Shown here: piece after piece, positions 38,263 to 52,740 of the stretch
Position numbering within the stretch: the stretch's first letter is position 1
Layout of the letters: each line of letters opens with the position of its first letter
Assembly: GCA_963513935.1 (NCBI GenBank)
Contig: OY740768.1
Location: 43,890,368-43,954,367 of the forward strand
Direction of reading: 5' to 3'
Source of the DNA: Aphrophora alni
Taxonomy: Eukaryota; Arthropoda; Insecta; Hemiptera; Aphrophoridae
DNA: 64,000 nt
Notes under the pieces: generated by a model
Database searches by the model: none
What the model saw: only the letters and a program-made list of their open reading frames with translations
Told to the model about the DNA's origin: nothing
Program-made: the position numbers and the translations under genes

Positions 38263-40369
38263 AAAACTTCGAAATTTTCTTAGCAGATAAATTGGTATTG
38301 AAGTGGTAGCCGACTTATTAACTTTATTTGAAATGTAATTTAAAAAATTAGTTAATTTGTTTGTTATTCGTCCGTGATTTGAGCTATATAGACTAAACAG
38401 GTGGATTGGTTTTGACCAAATTTGTTAAGTGAGTATATTTTGGCAGTTTTTCATAGAAGAAATTAAATTTGAGGCTATGAACAAAACAGAAATATACAAT
38501 ATTTTCAAAATTAAGTCTAAAACATTTTGCTATTAATGACCTTCAAAAATCTCTTTCGGGAGTTATTGATAAATTACTGAAAACCATTCTATGTAGCTGT
38601 TATACAAGACATAATTTCATCTCAACCAATTTCGGTCAATGTTTGATGAAATATTAGGATTAAATAGCCTAAACCTGTGTGAAAAGTAGCAAGTAACAGA
38701 ACATATTCGTTCAGAATAATATTCTTGGTTATTTTTCGAGATCTTTATTGATTAAGCATTTAATGTTTCGAAAATTCAATTTATTTCCAGAGACGATGTT
38801 TCTTATTTTTAAAAGTCAAATTGAGGTGAAATATAAAGTAGAGCTAGGGTAAAATGTGTAATAACACTAATCTTATTTTTATTTTTTCCCGTAAGCTGAG
38901 GAATAATAGAGTTGTCGGTAGAGAACAAAACTCATATTTTTCTTGTAATTGTCTAGAACATCAACTGACTTAAATCAGCTGTTTATTATTACTAAATTTA
39001 TTAAACATTGTAAATTAGGAACAAATTGTGCCATAAAACCCTGTTAATAGATTTGTTTCGGCTATCCTATTTTATTCAAACGTCTAATACATCCAGTGAT
39101 AATTATAAACCGATGTAAGGCAATAGGTGTTCTAGACAATTTACCAACACATCTTCGAAAAATGTCAACATAATTTTTTGGAACGGCTTTGCATTGTAAA
39201 ATTTGCATAACAGCTGTTTTAGGGAATAAAGACTATCAATTAACTACCTGATATTTATAAAATGTATTGCCAACATTATTTTAATCCAGAAAATAATAAT
39301 AAATTTATTGTGTTACAACTTTTAATTCTGCCACGTGAGTTATAAAAACAAAAAGTTGCTTTTCAAACTTTTAATATTTTGTTTATACATTTTAGTCTAT
39401 CCATGTTTTATTTTAAAAATCCTTTCAACTGTTTTAGGTACGAAAAATGGACCTCTAAAAACAACTCAAACCTTGTATTATCACAAATTTGAGCACTTAT
39501 ACCTCCTAAACAGATAAAGATATCGGAAAATACCCAAGAATTAAAAGTCTTAAAATAATGATTTTATCCATTTTTTTTTCATAAAAAATAGGGATTTACA
39601 TCAAAAATTGAGAGCTGATCGCCATATTGGAAAAATGATGGGTGATGAAAAATTTGGTAAAGTTTACCTTTAGTTTTATCTCAAAAAATCCTGGAATTAC
39701 CTTTTAAAGTTTTTTGTAACTTTTGTACTTATCGAATAAAACAGCGGTCACAACTTTTTCAATTACAATGCATATATTTTTTTACATTTCGAATAAAATT
39801 AGTAACTGCCTTAACACTTCAATAGCATTACAAGAAGAAAAACAACCTTAAGGATATTAGTTGTTTTGTTACTAATGTATAAGTAGTATACAGACATTTT
39901 TGTGGTGTTTTTGTTTGGTTATTATTTAGTTTTGTAGATGTATGTACCACAAAGTCAGTGCAATGTTTTTCTTCCAATATGGCAAGTCCTACTTACTTAG
40001 TTGCGTTGAACAGTCATTTTCATTCATATTGTTGAATTTTTCATTAACTACGATTTATAGCTTCCCAGACTTAAAATACAAATGGTACAGAAATATTGCA
40101 CAAACGTTCTCACAAATACACAAACGCAATACTATTCGACACTAAAAATGTCAGTTCGGCAATTCTCAGTATAAAAGTAAAAATCAAATATGGATGTCAT
40201 CTTAAATTTTGTAGATTATTTAAAACAATATTTATTTAAAAAGAGTTTAAAATTGTGTCGTAAACGAGTTGTCAAGCAAGCATACATATTATAAGATAAA
40301 ATCAAGTTTAAATGATGGCGATCTAGGTTAGTTTATGTTTTTTCGAAATTATTTTCCTTAACTGTATTT
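38263..40369. other. AT-rich DNA, decayed dispersed repeats
   Basis: No gene. Phrases such as CGGGAGTTATTGATAAATTA (38560) and GATCGCCATATTGG (39618) resemble the style of family B but were not aligned with confidence. Confidence 0.4.
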
Positions 40370-40790
40370 TCTATTATTTGCAATGCGCACTGATTGGGGT
40401 CTTAATCATCAAATTATTTGAATAAAATCGGTGGAAATGACACTATTATAACAGCTCTACAGCCGATTTTTTGTTTTTACCGATAACATACGAACAGCTA
40501 TTTTTGGAAAGATGGCGACCATTACGTTTTGTTGTGGTACTTAAAGGGTAGATTTATCAAACTTTGATCACTGCTAAAATATCTCCACAAATAACATTCG
40601 ATTAAAATCAGTTTACTTGTTTGACATACAGAAGGGAAGACAAAGAGGTGACGCAGAGATATCATCTCCTAAACCTCTATACTGGACCTAGATGATCGGA
40701 TATTTTCAAATAAACCCCTACAGCAGTTTTTGACCCTTCGCATAACTTCCTCCATACTTGGTTTATGTGATCAAATAAAAACACATAAAA
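40370..40790 (+). repeat. Dispersed repeat family B, copy 3
   Basis: Collinear with 21190-21780: TTTTACCGATAAC, AGATGGCGACCA, ATTCGATTAAAAT and CGCATAACTTCCTCCATACT in the same order. Confidence 0.6.
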
Positions 40791-41729
40791 CATCTAAGTC
40801 TATTTTGTATAATCATTATCCCCGTTGATATTTATTCTAGCCTAATCGAAATCGCATTTAGAGATAATGAGAAAGTTGCCGCTTTCAGTACACATCCCTT
40901 CTTGTACCTTCATCGTTTTGTTACCCTATCGTTTCAATATCCATTTTTAAATCTGTACCACTAGCACAATAGAATCTATACTTGAATTATGATTATTTCG
41001 CGAACAATGTAGATTATTTGCATGATTGTGCCGAGGTCAACATTGAACTGAGATGACCTCTATTCCAAACCGACTCGGCTTATCTATACTCCGTATTTCA
41101 ATAATGGGACTGAAAAGGTTTTGGATATTCAATGAATTGTGGTACGGATCACTGAGGAAGGAAATGAAGGGATGACGTATAGAAGGGTAAGGGTGATTTA
41201 TCCCTCAAGATTTAATAAGCCTCAGGAAGTGTATTTTGAACTAATCAAAATGTATAGGTGGAGTAACAATGGTGAGCTATTGTTATAAAATATAAAATGT
41301 TTATAATAAGTAATAGTTAGAATGGAGCTTCTTTAACAGATAATTAAAAACGTAATTTTACAAAAGCTATTTTTATTTGGAAAACTATTTCTCCAATTAT
41401 AACGATTTTTGAATAAACACTCGTATTGGTACATGATTTTTTTATTCAGTGTGTCCGTCGTGACTTAGCCAGGATTTTTAATATTTGACCAGAGTTATTT
41501 AACCAAAATTTCAAATTTACTAAATCAACTATGGCCTAGGTACGAACATGCTTTATCTAAAAAAACTTGGTTCGTTCCGGTCTAAGTCAAATATTTCTTG
41601 ACGACCTTGTTATAATGTCAATGGAGGAACCCAAAGGCCATTTAGAAACAACAGTGACAAACATAATAGTCATCTGTTAGGTAATCTAAGAAGAATTTGT
41701 ACCATGAATTGTTAATATAGATATTCTAA
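40791..41729. other. AT-rich non-coding DNA
   Basis: No gene recognised. Confidence 0.5.
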
Positions 41730-43545
41730 GAATGGATACGACTACACTTATGGATACGACAACATTTGTGGATACTAAAACATTTATGGATACAACGACA
41801 CTTATGGATACGATGACACTTATGAATTTGACGACACTTACGGATAGTGCCAAACTTATGAATATGACGACACTTACGGATAGGACAAAACTTATGAATA
41901 TGACGACACTTACGGATAGTGCAAAACTTATGAATATGACGACACTTACGGATAGGACAAAACTTATGAATATGACGACACTTACGGATAGTGCAAAACT
42001 TATGAATATGACGACACTTACGGATAGGACAAAACTTATGAATATGACGACACTTACGGATAGTGCAAAACTTATGAATATGACGACACTTACAGATAGG
42101 ACAAAACTTATGAATATGACGACACTTACGGATAGTGCAAAACTTATGAATATGACGACACTTACAGATAGGACAAAACTTATGAATATGACGACACTTA
42201 CGGATAGTGCAAAACTTATGAATATGACGACACTTACGGATAGGACAAAACTTATGAATATGACGACACTTACGGATAGTGCCAAACTTATGAATATGAC
42301 GACACTTACGGATAGTGCAAAACTTATGAATATGACGACACTTACGGATAGGACAAAACTTATGAATATGACGACACTTACGGATAGTGCAAAACTTATG
42401 AATATGACGACACTTACGGATAGGACAAAACTTATGAATATGACGACACTTACGGATAGTGCAAAACTTATGAATATGACGACACTTACAGATAGGACAA
42501 AACTTATGAATATGACGACACTTACGGATAGTGCAAAACTTATGAATATGACGACACTTACGGATAGGACAAAACTTATGAATATGACGACACTTACGGA
42601 TAGTGCAAAACTTATGAATATGACGACACTTACGGATAGGACAAAACTTATGAATATGACGACACTTACGGATAGTGCAAAACTTATGAATATGACGACA
42701 CTTACAGATAGGACAAAACTTATGAATATGACGACACTTACGGATAGTGCAAAACTTATGAATATGACGACACTTACAGATAGGACAAAACTTATGAATA
42801 TGACGACACTTACGGATAGTGCAAAACTTATGAATATGACGACACTTACGGATAGGACAAAACTTATGAATATGACGACACTTACGGATAGTGCAAAACT
42901 TATGAATATGACGACACTTACAGATAGAACAAAACTTATGAATATGACGACACTTACGGATAGGACAAAACTTATGAATATGACGACACTTACGGATAGT
43001 GCAAAACTTATGAATATGACGACACTTACGGATAGGAGAAAACTTATGAATATGACGACACTTACGGATAGTGCAAAACTTATGAATATGACGACACTTA
43101 CGGATAGGACAAAACTTATGAATATGACGACACTTACGGATAGTGCAAAACTTATGAATATGACGACACTTACAGATAGAACAAAACTTATGAATATGAC
43201 GACACTTACGGATAGGACAAAACTTATGAATATGACGACACTTACGGATAGTGCAAAACTTATGAATATGACGACACTTACGGATAGGACAAAACTTATG
43301 AATATGACGACACTTACGGATAGGACAAAACTTATAAAGACATCGATTATGTATACGACGATACTTATAGATACGATGACACTTATGAATACTTCGACAA
43401 TTTTGAATTATTGACATTTATGGATAAGCTGAAATTTATGGATACAACATTATTTATGGATACGATGACAATTATGGATGCTATGACACTTATGGATACT
43501 ACAACACTTATCGATACGATGACACTTTTGGATGCTACGCAGTTA
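41730..43545 (+). repeat. Hierarchical 18/36/72-bp tandem array
   Basis: The edges (41730-41830 and 43340-43545) show simple 18-bp units ACTTATGGATACGACGAC. The core is about 42 copies of a 36-bp dimer, ACTTATGAATATGACGAC plus ACTTACGGATAGGACAAA. Two variants of the second half (AGGACAAAA and AGTGCAAAA) alternate, giving a 72-bp period. Because 36 is divisible by three, frames of about 560 codons stay open on both strands (plus: MTTLTDRTKLMN repeats; minus: IRKCRHIHKFCP repeats). I treat these as array by-products, not genes. Confidence 0.95.
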
Positions 43546-43874
43546 TTCATTCGATGACACTAATTTAAGAGTGTCCTCGTATATCGGACGAAATTTATAG
43601 ACAGAAAACCATTGTGAATACGACGACACTAATGGGTAGGACGAAAATTATGAGTACTACAACAATTATGTGCATAAAGTAGAATAAACATAACTATACA
43701 GTCTTTGTGTTATTAGTTTTTTATTGTGGTTTTGGGGAAATCTTTTTCATTCATGATTCAGATGAACAATGGGACTGATATAAAAGGTGTAATCTCTTAA
43801 AATTCGCTCTACAGATATGTTTAATTTTTAGTACAAACTAATTTTATCTAAAATCGCAAGTTAAAATGTATCCA

Positions 43875-43876
<2 letters not shown>
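43546..43876. other. Array flank
   Basis: One or two isolated decayed units persist (ACGACACTAATGGGTAGGAC near 43621), then ordinary AT-rich sequence. Confidence 0.5.

Positions 43877-43926
<50 letters not shown>
43877..43926. repeat. Poly(A) tract
   Basis: About 50 consecutive A. A retroelement tail is possible, but nothing recognisable lies immediately upstream. Confidence 0.95.
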
Positions 43927-43929
<3 letters not shown>

Positions 43930-45504
43930 TAAAAAACAAAAACAACGTTCAACGCCGTCATTTGAAGGTCAATTTATGCTGAAGACGCGTTTATGGTAGA
44001 AGGGAAACAAGGTTGGGTCCTATTTATTATTATTATTTTAGATAACATCCAAGGTTTCCATACTGAACTGACATTTTTGTTGATGAACACTTTTGGTTGA
44101 GTTTTAATTGGTTTTTTGGATTGGCCATTGAAATAATATGTGCATTGTTAGAGCACCGTTTATTATTAAAGTAAATAAAATACTACATTAAAAAGAATAA
44201 ATATAAATATATATAATAAAAAAATCAAATCAATTTTTCATATTGCTATTTTTTCGGATAAAGATGTTAATATAAATGCTATTAATAATGGTCTATCTTC
44301 TCTGAGCTGTTGTACCGTCACTGATTTTACCGAATTTGTGGTCGTGCGAGTTTTTATTTACACACATACGCTTTCCCGTACGCACAGATTTTCATATATC
44401 AAAATTCGAGTGATTTGTGAAAATATTTTCTAGGAATAGGAATCAATAAAAATTTCATAATCCAATATCTACGTCTCACTAATGTAGAAATCAATTATAA
44501 CGGTCATCATCCCTTCCTTTTATGTGACTATTTTATTTAGAAAACCCATCGTCTACTCTAAATCATAATAATACATGCTCTCCTTTCAAAGATATAAACT
44601 TTCCATGGTGCAAATAAAAGTACAAAATAAATGTACTACCATAATTTAAAATTTTAACTGATATCCAATGAATCAGTCGACGACAAGTTTGCACTGTTTT
44701 TCGATTAAAAACAAACTTTTGAAATGAAATAAAACTCAAATAGCCTCTGCAGGGGAATCGGTATCAAAAGCTTGTGTAGTTAACCCATAACACAATATTC
44801 AAAATTGTAAGTTAATTTCAATTAAATAGGGAGGGGGTGGAGGACTTTTATAACATTGAGTGGTGTTGCCTTTCAGCATTAAATACCGAATAATTGAGTT
44901 ATGCTGTACTTTGAAATTGCAAGCGATCTTGAGAGCAGCCTTGTCGTTTATCGCGGCGCCATGTATATTGAATGCATGGAAATGTTTCCTCTTACATAAT
45001 GCACTTTAACATGTTCTTGATAACTATCTGCAGAGGGTGGGATAATGTATAAAACTACACCTCATCCGCAGTAATTTATATTGAAAAAAAGGAAAATACA
45101 CTGTTGTTTAAGGGGCTATTTTACTAATCTTTTGGCTTGTTTATTTTGTAAATTGTGGTATTAAGATGGCCGAAGACAGTTGGAAACAAAATAAATATCA
45201 TTCAACAACCTAACGAGAATATTTTTAAATTGCTTGTAGATTTAATGAGCATAAAGATCATTTAAGAAGAAACATACATAAAAATTAGTAAGTTCATATA
45301 AAACTGATAAAGATGAAGCAACGATATATCTTAACAGAAAGTCATATTCTTAATAATATTAAAAATAAATTGAACAGTTTATTAAATAAGTTTGAAAACA
45401 ATCCAGTGTCATAAAGTAAAAATGAGGAGTTACAATTATTAACGAATCTTGGTTACGAAAAGTTGAAACAATGTGATAGGGGGCTTCATAATGGTCTGTT
45501 GTTT
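43927..45504. other. AT-rich non-coding DNA
   Basis: No gene or element recognised. Confidence 0.5.
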
Positions 45505-47250
45505 CCACAAGGAGATAGGCGTTGCATCTAGATGTCTATTCGACGACACTTTCTTCTTCTATACGATACATTCTCCGGATGGGTTTTGACCTCTTGCCCA
45601 CCACGCCTCTTCCTTCCATTACTTGTCTTCTCCGTTCCATCTAGATGTCTATACGACACTTTCTTCTACTATACAACACATTCTCCGGATGGATTTTGAC
45701 CTCTTACCCACCACGCCTCTTCCTTCTATTACATGTCTTCTCCGTTCCATCTAGATGTCAATACGACACTTTCTTCTTGTATACAACACATTCTCCGGAT
45801 GGGATTTGACCTTTGCCACCACGCCTCTTCCTTCCATTACATGTCTTCTCTGTTCCATCTAGATGTCTATACGTCACTTTCTTCTTCTATGCAACACATT
45901 CTCCGGATGGGTTTTGACCTCTTGCCCACCACGCCTCTTCCTTCCATTACATGTCTTCCCCGTTCCATCTAGATGTCTATACGACACTTTCTTCTTTTAT
46001 ACAACACATTCTCCGGATGGATTTTAACCTCTTGCCCACCACGCCTCTTCCTTCCATTACATGTCTTACTCCGTTCCATCTAGATGTCAAGACGACACAT
46101 TCTTCTTCTATACAACACATTCTCCGGATGGATTTTGACCTCTTACCCACCACGCCTCTCCTTCCATTACATGTCTTTTCCGTTCCATCTAGATGTCAAT
46201 ACGACACTTTCTTCTTCTATACAACACATTCTCCGGATGGGTTTTGACCTCTTGCCCACCACGCCTCTTCCTTCCATTACATGTCTTCTCCGTTCCATCT
46301 AGATGTCAATACGACACTTTCTTCTTCTATACAACACATTCTCCGGATGGGTTTTGACCTCTTGCCCACCACGTCTCTTCCTTCCATTACATGTCTTACT
46401 CCGTTCCATCTAGATGTCTATTCGACGACACTTTCTTCTTCTATACAACACATTCTCCAGATGGGTTTTGACCTCTTGCCCACCACGCATCTTCTTTCCA
46501 TTACATGTCTTCTCCGTTCCACCTAGATGTCTATACGACACTTTCTTCTTCTATACAACACATTCTCCGGATGGATTTTGACCACTTACCCACCACGCCT
46601 CTTCCTTCCATTACATGTATTACTCCGTTCCACCTAGATGTCAATACCACACTTTCTTCTTCTATACAACACAATCTCCGGATCGATTTTGACCTTTTAC
46701 TCACCACGCCTCTTCCTTCCATTACATGTCTTACTCCGTTCCATCTAGATGTCTATACGACACTTTCTTCTTCTATACAACACATTCTCCGAATGGATTT
46801 TGACCTATTACCCACCACGCCTCTTCCTTCCATTACATGTCTTACTCCGTTCCATCTAGATGTCTATACCACACTTTCTTCTTCTATACAACACATTCTA
46901 CTGATGCGTTTTGACCTTTTACCCACCACGCCTCTTCCTTCCATTACATGTCTTACTCCGTTCCATCTAGATGTCTATACCACACTTTCTTCTTCTATAC
47001 AACACATTCTACTGATGCGTTTTGACCTTTTACCCACCACGCCTCTTCCTTCCATTACATGTCTTACTCCGTTCCATCTAGATGTCTATACCACACTTTC
47101 TTCTTCTATACAACACATTCTACTGATGCGTTTTGACCTTTTACCCACCACGCCTCTTCCTTCCATTACATGTCTTACTCCGTTCCATCTAGATGTCTAT
47201 ACGACACTTTCTTCATCTATACGTCACATTCTCCGGATGGGTTTTGACTG
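45505..47250 (+). repeat. ~110-bp minisatellite, 16 copies
   Basis: Sixteen copies of a pyrimidine-rich unit containing CTCCGGATGGGTTTTGACCT, CCCACCACGCCTCTTCCTTC, CGTTCCATCTAGATGTC and TACGACACTTTCTTCTTC. Near the right end three successive units (about 46870-47165) share CTACTGATGCG and look identical, a local recent expansion. The 271-codon frame at 46505-47320 is a by-product of units that are a multiple of three long. Confidence 0.95.
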
Positions 47251-49555
47251 GGAAGCGTTTTTATTCCAACAACTTATTGTAAAACCTGGAGGAAGAAAGA
47301 TATCTCAAAACAGCCCTTAAAAAAACTATTTACTTTTTAGAGATATGTAGAATGTTTATTCTCATCTTATTTGTAACATTGTGTTTTGTTTTATGAAAAA
47401 CAATATTTAAATGACATATGCGTGCGTAGATAAAGTCCATCTGTCAATGAATCTGGTGTTAAAATAATTAATCTTTTAATAAATTTATTTGAACTAATAC
47501 AACCATTTTTCAATAATTTAGACAATCAATTACGTAGTTTGAAAAAACTCTGTATACAACAGCAGTTAGAACTATTATTTTATGCTTACAGGCTAAAGGG
47601 AATACAACTCACGCATGTCGGATGGGTAAAGTTTGTTGAAACCCATCTAGTGATTAGGGGCGGGGTTGGGTCTCCAGGGCCCAACAAATCCCCCTGAACA
47701 CGACCACTTTGTTATGTTCACAAAGTTAAATCGTTTTTCTTGTATACGAAAGTAGTTATTGAAGATTTCCAACAAAATTATGGTTGTGAAGAACTGTTTC
47801 CGCTATATATTCACAACATAATGTTGATTGGATATGCGATGATTTTGGAGGGGCATGCGTTTGTTGAATAATGTTTAAAGCAAGTTTTAAATCACACTAA
47901 TTAAACCTTTAGGAAAAATTTACAGACTGACTCATTGGAACGGGACTGCCTCTATGGCCCATCCTTAAAACTTTTGAATTATCATGAGCCCCTATAATTA
48001 ATATTTACACTCAGAACAATTTACTTGACAATTCACATTGATTGAATTCAAAAAATGACGAGAGCAAAGATAGTTGCATTGTACATTTACTGTATACGTG
48101 GTTTAGAAATAACAATGAGTAAAACTAGGTTGTAATAAGAAAACGTTTTCAGAGGACTTTCTTAAAAAACTGTACTGACTCTAAAATATAACATTGAAAA
48201 TAAAAATAAAATAATTCTAAAAAATATGTTACCTTAATTCATCATCTCCTAATCGAGCATAGCCATAAAAGAAAGATGGAGAAGAGTAAGAAATCGTTGG
48301 GAAAGGGTACGGGGAATCAATCAATGTATATTGGAAAAATATATTTGAAAATTTTGTAAAAATATGTTTTATAACCTCGCTATTTCTGATAACAATCTAA
48401 TTGATTTTAACCTAACAATTATTGACGTCCATCTGCCCGTTTTGTGCATAAGAAATACATAATTATATAAATACAAAAATCTAATGTACAATATGAGGAG
48501 TTTATCATGCACGAAAAGTTCCATACATAACCGTAGACCAGATAAATAGATTACAGAAATTGTCTTCAGTTTCAATTTCCAAACACTTTATTGCTCTAAA
48601 ACGATTTACATAAATAAATAAAAAATAAATAAAAATGTCAATTTGGGGAGAATTAAGATAAATAATAAACTTCGCAAATTAAATTTTGTAAGTTTTAGGT
48701 GGTATCTGTTAAGGTTAAAAAACGATATTTTGAAAGAAATTCGTACATTAAGTTGAAATTTTAGAAAGGATAGAATAAAGCAAGTTGTAACAAAATCGAA
48801 TAACACCATCAAATAAAAATAATAATGATTTTAAAGGAGAGCAGAAATAAAACAATGTTTGTCTAAAAATGACTTTGAAAGACTTTTCTATCCCCCTTAT
48901 AGTTTCAATCTGACGCACAAATATCTGAAGCTATTAAAATATCCAATTTGTATCACTTCAAATCTTAATCCTTGTTTTATTCAAATGAAAAAATAACTAT
49001 ATTGTTAAATAACAAATTAAAAATATTGGACTGACAAAGTGTGGATCCTGTTTATACGTGGGTGTCTTTGTAATTGGGTTACAATACAGAATGCGTTCAG
49101 GTCGGAATCTAATTTAATTTCTTGCTTTGAGAGTTTGTCAAAACTGATTTTAATTATATAAACAATTTTTAATATTCTAGTAATTAAATATTACGCTTAA
49201 ATTAACAGACTAACTGATTGATTATAATGATCCAAATAATCACTCCAAGCTAAAAAGAACTTCCGAAGATCCTTGTTTGCTAACTCGAGATAAAATTTGT
49301 GTAAACGTCAAAGTTCCAAAATTGGGCTAAAAAAAAAAAAAAAAAATTTAAAATCCTGTTTTGTAATTTTGTTTCATTAATTTAATTGAGTTTAATCTAC
49401 CAAAATTTCCAAGCCTCCCCCTCACTCTCCTCTAGTGAGTGAGGCGGAAATATGAAATAAACATTAAAACAAAACTTCTAAGGTTCCGTTATTTCACGTG
49501 AATTTTATTATATAAAACTCATTAAAATGAGTCTCCAATCTACAACGCATAATAG
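47251..49555. other. AT-rich non-coding DNA
   Basis: No gene recognised. An A-run of 18 lies at 49329-49346. Confidence 0.45.
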
Positions 49556-49600
49556 AATTGAAATACATTTCAGAATTACTTTAGAGTTTCATCAGCAATT
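49556..49600 (-). ncRNA. Possible decayed hammerhead motif
   Basis: On the minus strand AAUUG/CAAUU can form a 5-bp stem I around CUGAUGA (49595-49589) and GAAA (49571-49568). Stem II is weak and stem III and cleavage position do not fit cleanly. It may be a relic or a chance match. Confidence 0.25.
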
Positions 49601-51969
49601 ACCGGTTATCGAATAATTTCTCAGCTCTATATCCGGAATCAAATTAACAATGTAAAAACACAAATGGAAATGACCAACAATGTAAATGGGCAACAGTGCT
49701 TGCGGCGTTTGGGAAATGAACAGAGCTGGAGAGTTGAACGTACAGTAGTCATTTGTTGCGTTAATGCATTACTTTATAATTTATATAATAATGTTTAGGA
49801 TTTTGTTAGTATATTCTAAATGATTTGTAAATTATAAATGGTTGATTCATAAAGTTATTTGTTTGAATTTCGATCTCATTTATTGGTAGTCCTTATTACA
49901 TAAATTGATAAAAATGATAAAGGCAAAAAAAAAAAATTGTATGTCCAGGAAAGGTTTTAATACAACTTAATAATAATAACTTAATATTTCGAGATAATGG
50001 GTATTAATTATTTTGACCAGCTATTATTTACAAAACTCATTTAATTACATTTTTTCTAGCATTTCTAGTATTGTATGAACTCCTGTTGACGTGGTTCAGA
50101 TGAGTTCCATTATTAAAGGTTATTTTACGTGCATACGTTATGCACAATCTTATAAGAAAAGAGAACAATAATAGAAAATATAAGAAACTTTTAGAAACAA
50201 TTGTTTATATACAATCTTCGCATTTGTTGTAATGATAGTCTAAATATAAATAAATATACATATATTGATGTGTTAGAAGAAAAGTATATCGGGTTACATA
50301 ACTAAAGGTTATAGTAATAATAAATTTGTAGATATAAATACAAAAAGAGCTATTAGAAAAAAAAGAATTTAATTTTATCCCATACAATAATTTTAGACAC
50401 AGTTTAGAGATTTCATACTATCCTAAATATATATCATTTATGGAAATTAAAACAAATATAATAACGAATTTTAAAGACGAATTTTAATAACTTCATTCTT
50501 TTATAAACGAAATAAAATATTGTACACTTTTTATTGTAGATATTTTAACCTGTTATATAAATAAGAACACAAAGTGAAATTAAAAAATTGAAGACAACAC
50601 TAAATTAATGGTTCTATTTCCTTATAGTTTTATAAGAAAAGAGGTTGTACATGCATTTATTATTTTTCTAAAAAGAAATGCAATAAAATTTTTAGTTTAT
50701 ATTAATCCCATCTCTTCTATATTAATTCCTTTGGGAATGGTGGAAATAAAACATTAATGGATTTTACAAAAATAAGTTTTTTCAGATTTAAAAAAAAAAC
50801 AAGTTTTTACGATATTTTAATTTTTTTGTTTTCTAAAATTTATAAATAATTAACTAGAAGAAAATTTGGATCAAAAGCCTAAAAAATATAATTTATAGGT
50901 TTATTACTCTTTTCTTTATTTATTGGTGATTTAACTTGTGTCACCAATTTAGGTGAATTTAGGTGCCGTAAATGGTAGTTCACAGTATTTTAAAGATAAA
51001 CAAACCAAAAACAATGTGTTTATATTTCCTTCCAACACAGGTTATTTTTCTATTTCAAATATTTCAAATTTTTCACAATTTTTGGCTAAGTGTATGTGTA
51101 TACATTGTACATTGTTGAATTTATTACACAATTGCAAGCTGAACAAAAGAAATGATTATTAGACGTTAAATAACTTTTAGGTAACATGATATTTCCGGGG
51201 GGGAGGGGGTAATAATAATTTTAAGATCGTCCGCCATTTCAAAACATACCAGGTTATACTTTTACTTACGTGATTCTAAAACCAACAATTCATAACCGTA
51301 CCTACAGTTAAATAATCAGCTGGTAAATTTTAAAATGTTGATCACATTAAATTTTAGAAGAAATGCTATTTCAGGAATAACGTCTTACCAGTAAATCAGT
51401 TTCGTTAGAAGATAAGTCATTTTGTTTAGCTTAACAATATATTATAAATTCAATAATATTCAAAAACACAAACAATAAACAAAAACACATTCAATAAAAA
51501 TGCACAAACATTAACTCAAAATAATAAGATACCTAAAGTTTTATTAAACACAAACCAATCCTAGTATTTACCAAACAACAGTCTAAACTGGAATGATCAC
51601 TAAAAGTCGTTGTTGGGTTACAAGCTTGGAAGAAAGTTAAGTTGTCATGTAAATTTAAGTGAACATGTTGAAGACAATATTTTTTCCACAGTATTATGAT
51701 GCAGTAATAATGAACGATACGACTGTAGACATAGCTAACAAACTAAATCATGTTACAAATTATAATATATTTTAATATTTGATTTCAAAAAGAGGTGATC
51801 ATTTTTCAAAATAAAACCAAAATTACATTTATAAATCTTGACACTTTTTGAATTAAAACGAGAAAATCAAGTTCTACATATTTAAATTTTAACATAACTC
51901 TATATATAACTCTATGATTTTAACATGTTCGATTGTTATTGGGAGTTACTAACTGGATCCCCTCTACTA
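49601..51969. other. AT-rich non-coding DNA
   Basis: No gene recognised. A G-run interrupts the AT-rich sequence at about 51197-51209. Very AT-rich around 50200-50900. Confidence 0.45.
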
Positions 51970-52070
51970 GTAAGTTATGTTTTTAGTTCAAAAGTCAGTT
52001 TTAGAAATATTCGACGAGTTGCCATTTACTAAAGCGTATGACTGTTGTGTTTAATATATTGTTTACAGTG

Positions 52071-52154
52071 ATGGGTTTGACTCGTTACGAAAAATTATTA
52101 AAAGCATCAACTATCATGATCGGTGTTGGACTTTGCGGTGTTGGTTTGGAATAG
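52071..52154 (+). CDS. Candidate 27-residue membrane micropeptide
   Basis: ATG frame beginning MGLTRYEKLLKASTIM and ending CGVGLE before TAG. It has a basic/polar start and then a Gly-rich hydrophobic segment. A GTAAGT at 51970 and a good acceptor (TTGTTTACAG ending 52068, with ATTTACTAAAG upstream as possible branch site) outline a 99-bp intron just before the ATG. The frame resembles that at 36455. No known family recognised. Very short, so weak. Confidence 0.25.
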   Translation: MGLTRYEKLLKASTIMIGVGLCGVGLE

Positions 52155-52690
52155 TCTGTTGCGTCTGGCAGTTTTATAAGCTTTGAATTGTGTGTTTGCA
52201 TAATTATAAGTTTGAATTTACAAATGTGTGCAATTGTGCTTCGTTTTGTTTCTTAATAAAATTAATTACTTGATTTCTGTTATATATTATTTCGTTTGTA
52301 TATTTTTGTTAATATGTATAAATAAACTTATAACTTATAAAAGTGTGATTGCGTGTGCATTAATTTTTGTACATGTTTTAAATTCAATCGTTGAAGACCT
52401 AAAGTTTTAGAATATTTATTTTTAATGAATTTTCATTAAAAGTACAAATAATTGTAGTCTGTGTTGAAGTGAAGTGTAAATTCCCTTTCGTTGTCGCTTA
52501 GACTATATAGCAATATCATTAAAATAACTATGAATTAAAGTTAAAGCTGTAAAAATGTTGTAGACCTATTTTGATAAATTGTTCAAATATATATAAATTG
52601 TTTTGATATTATTATATTTAATATTTTAAAATAATTATTCAAAATGTAATGTTTATTATTGTTAATAATAATAATTCAAAATAGACGTAT

Positions 52691-52691
<1 letters not shown>
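52155..52691. other. AT-rich non-coding DNA
   Basis: Nothing recognised. If the small frame upstream is transcribed, this would hold its 3' UTR. Confidence 0.4.

Positions 52692-52737
<46 letters not shown>
52692..52737. repeat. (TA)n microsatellite
   Basis: About 23 TA units. Confidence 0.95.

Positions 52738-52740
<3 letters not shown>

Noticed and set aside
41726..43417. 560- and 563-codon frames on opposite strands
   Set aside because: A 36-bp period keeps any stop-free frame open. The peptides are pure repeats with no start context, domain or partner.
46505..47320. 271-codon frame
   Set aside because: By-product of the 110-bp array.
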